Shown piece by piece: positions 60,386 to 64,000 of a stretch of DNA of 64,000 nt (the first letter of the stretch is position 1; the number at the start of each line of letters is the position of its first letter). This stretch comes from Terribacillus saccharophilus (lineage in GTDB: Bacteria > Bacillota > Bacilli > Bacillales > Amphibacillaceae): the NCBI RefSeq assembly GCF_002272075.1, contig NZ_NPBJ01000016.1:1-64000 (forward strand), in the 5' to 3' direction. The position numbers and the translations under genes were made by a program. The notes below the pieces were generated by a model that saw only the letters and a program-made list of their open reading frames with translations, searched no databases and had not been told where the DNA came from.

Positions 60386-60620
60386 AAAGAGGCTGGGAGA
60401 ATAGTATTTTGGCCAAACAAAAATCCGAACGAAGCAGTGAATTTGCTTAGGTTCGGATTTTTTCACTTAAATTGCGAGACCCCGGAGTGCGTTAGCACGA
60501 GGAGCATCTCCAGCCGCCCGCGGAAAGCGCAGTGTATTTCCGGAGCGGCAATTCAACCCTTCCAACCTAGAAATTGTTCGCCTTTAGGGATGAGCTATCT
60601 AGTTTTGTCCCAGCCTCTTT
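60386..60620. repeat. Structured intergenic element with 13-bp terminal inverted repeat
   Basis: AAAGAGGCTGGGA (60386-60398) is exactly repeated in inverse as TCCCAGCCTCTTT (60608-60620), enclosing 209 bases. Within it are a plus-strand terminator (60421-60463) and a GC-rich block with CCGGAGTGCG and CCCGCGGAAAGCG. Similar GC-rich intergenic modules recur in genomes of related bacilli as I recall, but copy number cannot be counted here. It separates two convergent genes. Confidence 0.6.
60421..60463 (+). terminator. Terminator after the S66 peptidase gene
   Basis: AAATCCGAAC pairs with GTTCGGATTT, extended inside by AAGCA/TGCTT, and ends in TTTTTT. Confidence 0.85.
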
Positions 60621-61972
60621 CCTTGTTTTGCAGGATGTGCCGCAGCTAGATGCGGGTGTCCGTACAATTTCTCCCTGAATGTTCCATCTGCATAATCCTT
60701 CTTATATAATCCTCGCTCCTGCAAGATAGGTACAACTAATTCGACAAAGTCATGCAGATCTTTTGGTGTAATGTAATGTGTCAGATTGAAGCCATCTACT
60801 CCGCTTCGCACAAAAAAATCCTCGATTTTGTCCGCAACTTGCTCAGGACTGCCGATAATGATATCCATTTCAGCAGGTTGGCTAAATTTTTCCTGTATCT
60901 CTTTGACTGTAAATGGCTTGGCAGCATCCTTTGTCAGATAAGCAGCTCGCGATTGACCTTGTTCTGTGTGCTTGTATGTGAACAGCTCTTCTTCATTTTC
61001 ATAAGAAGCCAAATCATAACCAGTAGAGCCGCCATATTGGGCCTTGGCAGCATCTGCGCTCCAATAATGTTTAACTTCATCATATTTTGCAAGAGCTTTC
61101 TCCTCCGTTTCAGCCACTACGACATGCAGGAAAGTAAACGCCTTAATTTCATCGCGGCTTCTGCCATACGCCTCCGCCCGCGCTTTAATATCTTCGATGT
61201 AATAGTTGATTTTTTCTGGTGTAGGTCCTCCGACAAAAACACATTCAGCATGTCTTGCTGCGAAATCCCTGCCTTTTTCCGAAGTACCTGCTTGGTAAAG
61301 CACAGGTGTACGCTGCGGAGATGGCTCACTCACATGCGGCCCTTCTACTGAGAAATAGGTACCCTTATGTTTTATACGGTGAACTTTTTCCGGATCCACT
61401 AGAACCCCTGTTTCCGGATCCGAGATAACAGCATCCTCTTCCCAGCTATCCTCTAGCAGCTTATAAGAAACCTCTAGGAATTCATCAGCTATTCTGTAAC
61501 GTTCATCATGCTTAACCATCTTATCCATCCCAAAATTCTGAGCAGCATTCGGTAAATAGGATGTAACGATATTCCAAGCAACACGCCCATTTGTCAGGTG
61601 ATCAAGCGTCGAAAATTTACGCGCATTATGAAATGGCTGTTCATAAGATGTACTGACAGTGACAGCGAAGGACAAATGCTTCGTCACAGCTGCCATGGCC
61701 GGGATAACGAAGGCTGGATCATTAAGCGGCACTTGCACTCCGTCACGCAGCGCTGCCTTTTCATCCCCTCCATATACGTCATAAACACCAAGTACATCTG
61801 CAAAGAAAATCGCATCAAACTTTCCTTTTTCCAAAAGGCGTGCAAGCTCTATCCAGTAATCCAGCGACTTATATTCCCGATGCCTTCTGTTCTCCGGATG
61901 CTTCCATAAGCCATGGGCGTTATGATTGGCGGCTGTCATATCAAATGCTTGCAGGATAATTTGTTTCGTCAT
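60599..61972 (-). CDS. LLM-class flavin-dependent monooxygenase, NtaA/SnaA/DszA family
   Basis: A 457-residue FMN-dependent two-component monooxygenase. Family hallmarks are the N-terminal HGLWKHPENRRHREYKSLDYWIELARLLEKGKFDAIFFADVLG, RVAWNIVTSYLPNAAQNFG and PVLYQAGTSEKGRDFAARHAE. Such enzymes use FMNH2 to cleave C-S, C-N or C-H bonds, for example in organosulfur compounds or nitrilotriacetate. A SAM riboswitch lies in its leader, which points to sulfur scavenging. An FMN reductase partner is not adjacent. The ATG follows AGAGGAG. Confidence 0.92.
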   Translation of the reverse strand: MTKQIILQAFDMTAANHNAHGLWKHPENRRHREYKSLDYWIELARLLEKGKFDAIFFADVLGVYDVYGGDEKAALRDGVQVPLNDPAFVIPAMAAVTKHLSFAVTVSTSYEQPFHNARKFSTLDHLTNGRVAWNIVTSYLPNAAQNFGMDKMVKHDERYRIADEFLEVSYKLLEDSWEEDAVISDPETGVLVDPEKVHRIKHKGTYFSVEGPHVSEPSPQRTPVLYQAGTSEKGRDFAARHAECVFVGGPTPEKINYYIEDIKARAEAYGRSRDEIKAFTFLHVVVAETEEKALAKYDEVKHYWSADAAKAQYGGSTGYDLASYENEEELFTYKHTEQGQSRAAYLTKDAAKPFTVKEIQEKFSQPAEMDIIIGSPEQVADKIEDFFVRSGVDGFNLTHYITPKDLHDFVELVVPILQERGLYKKDYADGTFREKLYGHPHLAAAHPAKQGKRLGQN

Positions 61973-61996
61973 TGTTCTCCACTCCTCTAATTATGT

Positions 61997-62029
61997 AAAA
62001 AAAGCCTCTTCCGTTTTACAGAAGAGGCT
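61997..62029 (-). terminator. Riboswitch-controlled terminator before the monooxygenase
   Basis: AGCCTCTTC pairs with GAAGAGGCT and ends in seven T on the minus strand, 24 bases before the coding start. It is the expression platform of the S-box. Confidence 0.9.
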
Positions 62030-62052
62030 CCTTATCCAAGGTAAAATGCTCC

Positions 62053-62152
62053 TCTTATCTGTCAGACTTGTCGTCTGCTGGAATTGGCACAGTACATTAC
62101 TGCCTGCTGCCGAGGCTTCAAAGGGCCAGTCCCTCCACCTCTCGTGATAAGA
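62053..62152 (-). ncRNA. SAM-I (S-box) riboswitch aptamer
   Basis: On the minus strand the leader begins CTTATCACGAGAGGTGGAGG and continues with ACTGGCCC, GAAGCC, CGGCAGC and the closing GATAAG. These are the conserved parts of the SAM-I riboswitch. P1 pairs CTTATC (near 62151) with GATAAG (near 62055). It is followed by an intrinsic terminator, so SAM should turn off the monooxygenase gene. Confidence 0.95.
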
Positions 62153-62165
62153 AAATATTATTTAG

Positions 62166-62537
62166 TTAGGTTAGTTTATGTTCGATTTGTTCCCGATATT
62201 GACTGAGAGTGCCTGGCGAATTTCGCTTAAGCTTCTGAAGCAGTGCTTCGTATTGGATCTCTTTCTCGCTGATCCGCTTTCGGTAACACGCTCGTTCAGT
62301 GTCGTTCGTACAAACGTGAAGTAAATCGCGCAGTGCTACAATCTCTTTTTGCAGCTCCATTTCAGGCGGAATATATCCAGCATTCTTGAGAATTTTGTAG
62401 CTCATCCGCATATCCTCCGGTACACCTGATAAATCCTCCAGCTCCAAAGGTTTTCCTGCTCCTGGAAGGTTACGGAACTCTCCATTGGCTTCAGCCTGCT
62501 TGATTCGTTCTTCCGCAAGCAGCGAAATCAGATCCAT
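62166..62537 (-). CDS. DUF1992 (DnaJ-homologue C28 domain) protein
   Basis: A 123-residue protein with the DUF1992 domain at about residues 5-75. The hallmark is ISLLAEERIKQAEANGEFRNLPGAGKPLELEDL. The C-terminal half is helical and charged. ATG 62537 follows GGGAGTGATTAT. Function is unknown. Its stop is 13 bases before the S-box aptamer, so the riboswitch promoter must lie at the end of this gene, or the RNA reads through. Confidence 0.88.
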   Translation of the reverse strand: MDLISLLAEERIKQAEANGEFRNLPGAGKPLELEDLSGVPEDMRMSYKILKNAGYIPPEMELQKEIVALRDLLHVCTNDTERACYRKRISEKEIQYEALLQKLKRNSPGTLSQYREQIEHKLT

Positions 62538-62559
62538 ATAATCACTCCCTATATACAAG

Positions 62560-62592
62560 AAAAGCAACCGATTATAATCGGTTGCTTTTCAT
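62560..62592 (-). terminator. Terminator after the CAP-domain gene
   Basis: AAAAGCAACCGATT pairs perfectly with AATCGGTTGCTTTT around two bases; T-rich sequence follows on the minus strand. Confidence 0.85.
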
Positions 62593-62608
62593 TATACAAT
62601 AATCTGAA

Positions 62609-63445
62609 TTATTTACCAATGAATTGTTGTGTCCAGTAGTTACCGTTTTCTACATAACCTACACCGATATTAGTGTAATCAGGGTTAAGGATATTCTCAC
62701 GGTGACCTTGGCTGTTCATCCATGCTTCAACGACTTCTTCTGGAGTCTTTTGTCCTTGAGCGATGTTTTCACCTGCAGTTTTATAAGAAATACCGAAAGA
62801 TTTCATCATATCGAACGGAGAACCGTAAGTTGGGCTGTTGTGATCGAAGTAACCATTGTCAGCCATATCTTTGGATTTCGCACGAGCTACTTTGCTTAGT
62901 TCAGTATCAGCTTTTAAAGCTTTAAGACCAGCTTTTTCACGCTCTTTGTTAGTCAAGTCCACTACTTGCTGTTCGAATGCACTTAGACCTTCAGTAGCTT
63001 GTTTTTCTTCTGTTTGCTTGTTATCAGAAGCAGTTTCTTGTTTTTGTGCTGGAGCTTGAGCTTTTTGTTCAGTTGCTTGCTCTTCAGCTTTTTCTTCTTT
63101 TTTAGGAGCTGCTTTTTGCTCTTCTTTATTAGAAGCAGGTGCTTTCGCTTCCTCTTGCTTAGGTGCTTGAGTCTGCGCTTTCTCCTGTTGAGCTGGCTGC
63201 TGTACATTGTACTTCGCTAGCAAGCTATCAGTATTAATGTGAATGTTATAAGCTGATAGATATTCATTCACCCATTTATTCAAATCTTCGATAGAAGAGA
63301 AAGATCCGCTTTTCACTACTTGTGCTACGTGCACTTGAGCTTCTTCTTTAGTTGGTTGAGCTGGTGCAGCATTTGCTGTTCCTGCCAAAGCGCCACCTGC
63401 TAGGATAGCTGTAGATAGTGTTGTTACTAATACTTTCTTAAACAT
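62609..63445 (-). CDS. Secreted CAP/SCP-domain protein (YkwD-like)
   Basis: A 278-residue exported protein. A signal peptide ends at TANAAPAQ. Residues about 30-75 form a small helical domain. An Ala/Glu/Lys/Gln-rich linker covers about 78-150. A CAP domain follows with YFDHNSPTYG, GENIAQG, HRENILNPDYTNIGVGY and NYWTQQF. CAP proteins of bacilli are extracellular and often cell-wall linked, with unclear activity. An 11-bp inverted repeat surrounds its ribosome site. It is divergent from mreBH. Confidence 0.92.
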   Translation of the reverse strand: MFKKVLVTTLSTAILAGGALAGTANAAPAQPTKEEAQVHVAQVVKSGSFSSIEDLNKWVNEYLSAYNIHINTDSLLAKYNVQQPAQQEKAQTQAPKQEEAKAPASNKEEQKAAPKKEEKAEEQATEQKAQAPAQKQETASDNKQTEEKQATEGLSAFEQQVVDLTNKEREKAGLKALKADTELSKVARAKSKDMADNGYFDHNSPTYGSPFDMMKSFGISYKTAGENIAQGQKTPEEVVEAWMNSQGHRENILNPDYTNIGVGYVENGNYWTQQFIGK

Positions 63446-63944
63446 GATGTTGCTCCTTTCGAGATGTGTGTTTTCTGTTGCAGCAACATCATAGCATGGG
63501 TTTTTGTGTAATATTGCAGCCTAGAATTTCCAATAGGCATACAAGCGTAAACAGCTTCGTGAAAAGTCAGTTCTTATGCGAAATCTTACCCATTTTATCG
63601 ACTACGAAACTAGCAATAAACAGCGTCCTTTCTATTTATTGGATGTAATTTAGGATTGACACCCTTTTTTACTCCTAGATTTTGTAACAATACCTCAGTT
63701 TTTGTAATCAATCTGTAAATTGACTTACGCTTACTACTCTCATATAATCCTTTTCTCCTAAACTTATTAGTTTAATCTCCCAAATTAGGATAAAGGTATC
63801 TCTTTATCACCTCTATACCAGGTGATAGAATAAATTATGTCGAATCTTAGCGGCTTTTTAGCTCTTTGACAGATCTACCCCCATAAAGCTTTATACGGGG
63901 GAGAATAAATATAGTAGAAATATGTCATTATTGGAGGAAATATA
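63446..63944. other. 499-bp divergent regulatory region between the CAP gene and mreBH
   Basis: No gene was found. The left part holds the CAP-gene leader and its inverted repeat. The middle holds a WalR-type box next to a sigma-A promoter reading right. The right part, probably a 5' leader of about 190 bases, contains the hairpins TATCACCT/AGGTGATA (63805-63827) and CCCCC..GGGGG (63878-63901). A second possible promoter, TTGACA-18-TTTATA, spans 63866-63895. Confidence 0.6.
63703..63748 (+). promoter_or_regulatory. WalR (YycF) box and sigma-A promoter of mreBH
   Basis: TGTAAT-CAATC-TGTAAA (63703-63719) exactly fits the WalR consensus TGTWAH-N5-TGTWAH. It directly abuts TTGACT (63720-63725), which is 17 bases from TATAAT (63743-63748). 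This layout is the one used for WalR activation. An extra TGTAAC lies at 63683. Confidence 0.75.
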
Positions 63945-64000
63945 ATGTTTTCTAATCCCGAAATCGGAATAGACCTTGGCACTGCAAATATACTTGTGTA
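63945..64000 (+). CDS. mreBH: Rod-shape protein MreBH (N-terminal fragment, cut by window end)
   Basis: Only 18 full codons are inside the window: MFSNPEIGIDLGTANILV. The DLGTAN segment is the phosphate-1 motif of bacterial actins (MreB/Mbl/MreBH), and the N terminus is closest to B. subtilis MreBH, which directs lateral wall synthesis together with the hydrolase LytE. The start follows GGAGGAAATATA. Assignment among the three paralogues rests on a short stretch. Confidence 0.8.
   Translation, partial: MFSNPEIGIDLGTANILV

Noticed and set aside
60752-61351. 199-residue plus-strand frame inside the LLM monooxygenase gene
   Set aside because: Its Cys/Ile/Phe-rich composition and lack of a ribosome site mark it as antisense noise.
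63876-63905. ACCCCC considered as a sigma-I -35 for mreBH
   Set aside because: No CGAA -10 occurs at the expected distance; the C and G runs are better read as hairpin arms.

Overview
The window looks like a chromosomal segment of a low-to-moderate G+C, endospore-forming member of the Bacillaceae. It carries spore genes (a gamma-type SASP, PdaA), Gram-positive regulators (PerR, CtsR boxes, a WalR box, sigma-B-type promoters), an S-box riboswitch and strong AGGAGG ribosome binding sites. Two blocks follow Bacillus subtilis gene order. One is yfhF-recX-yfhH-yfhJ-yfhP-mutY-sspE-ygaC-ygaD-ygaE-gsaB(hemL)-ygaF(bcp)-perR-ygxA (about 0.2-17 kb). The other is pdaA-SE1561 family-yfkD-yfkF-like MFS ... 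yfkJ-yfkI-yfkH (about 49-59 kb). The genus cannot be fixed from this sequence; it is not B. subtilis itself. I see no prophage, insertion sequence or CRISPR array.

Layout. 0-17 kb: possible leftward rrn promoters at the edge, nucleotidyltransferase-like ygxA, the peroxide sensor PerR, a corrinoid adenosyltransferase, a hydroxyacid dehydrogenase, an M29 aminopeptidase, a Bcp peroxiredoxin, a K+ channel, hemL, then the yga/yfh block. 17-27 kb: AI-2E-type permease, AdhB-like dehydrogenase, small proteins, lipoteichoic acid synthase, an AEC permease without a standard start codon, a BmrA-type exporter, an exonuclease-BRCT protein and tRNA-Ala. 28-34 kb: an ArsB/NhaD-type permease and a four-gene NAD salvage operon (Nudix-type regulator, pncA, pncB, nadD-like) behind a palindromic operator. 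34-44 kb: symporter, acetyltransferases, DUF3243 protein, a secreted ComEC-like hydrolase, GspA-like glycosyltransferase, signal peptidase I with an apparent CTG start, a GntR-ABC operon, and clpE under CtsR boxes. 45-55 kb: acyl-CoA synthetase, AlkA, a divergent LysR/flavin reductase pair, the pdaA-yfkD block, an OsmC protein, an MFS permease, and an amino-acid ABC operon with duplicated binding proteins and no ATPase. 55-64 kb: a PfeT-like metal ATPase behind an exact PerR box, the yfkJIH operon with a Ser in place of the phosphatase nucleophile Cys, an S66 peptidase, an LLM monooxygenase under a SAM riboswitch, a secreted CAP-domain protein, and the start of mreBH behind a WalR box.

How the parts connect. 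PerR (1.5 kb) probably controls the metal ATPase at 55.7 kb. Sigma-B-like promoters precede adhB, gspA, yfkJIH and probably osmC and the DUF3243 gene, which fits a general stress response. The NAD salvage operon appears to be autoregulated by its first gene. The S-box ties the flavin monooxygenase to sulfur starvation. The WalR box links mreBH to cell-wall homeostasis. The clearest anomalies are the Cys-to-Ser change in YfkJ, two genes with strong Shine-Dalgarno sequences but no standard start codon, and several unassigned structured intergenic elements.
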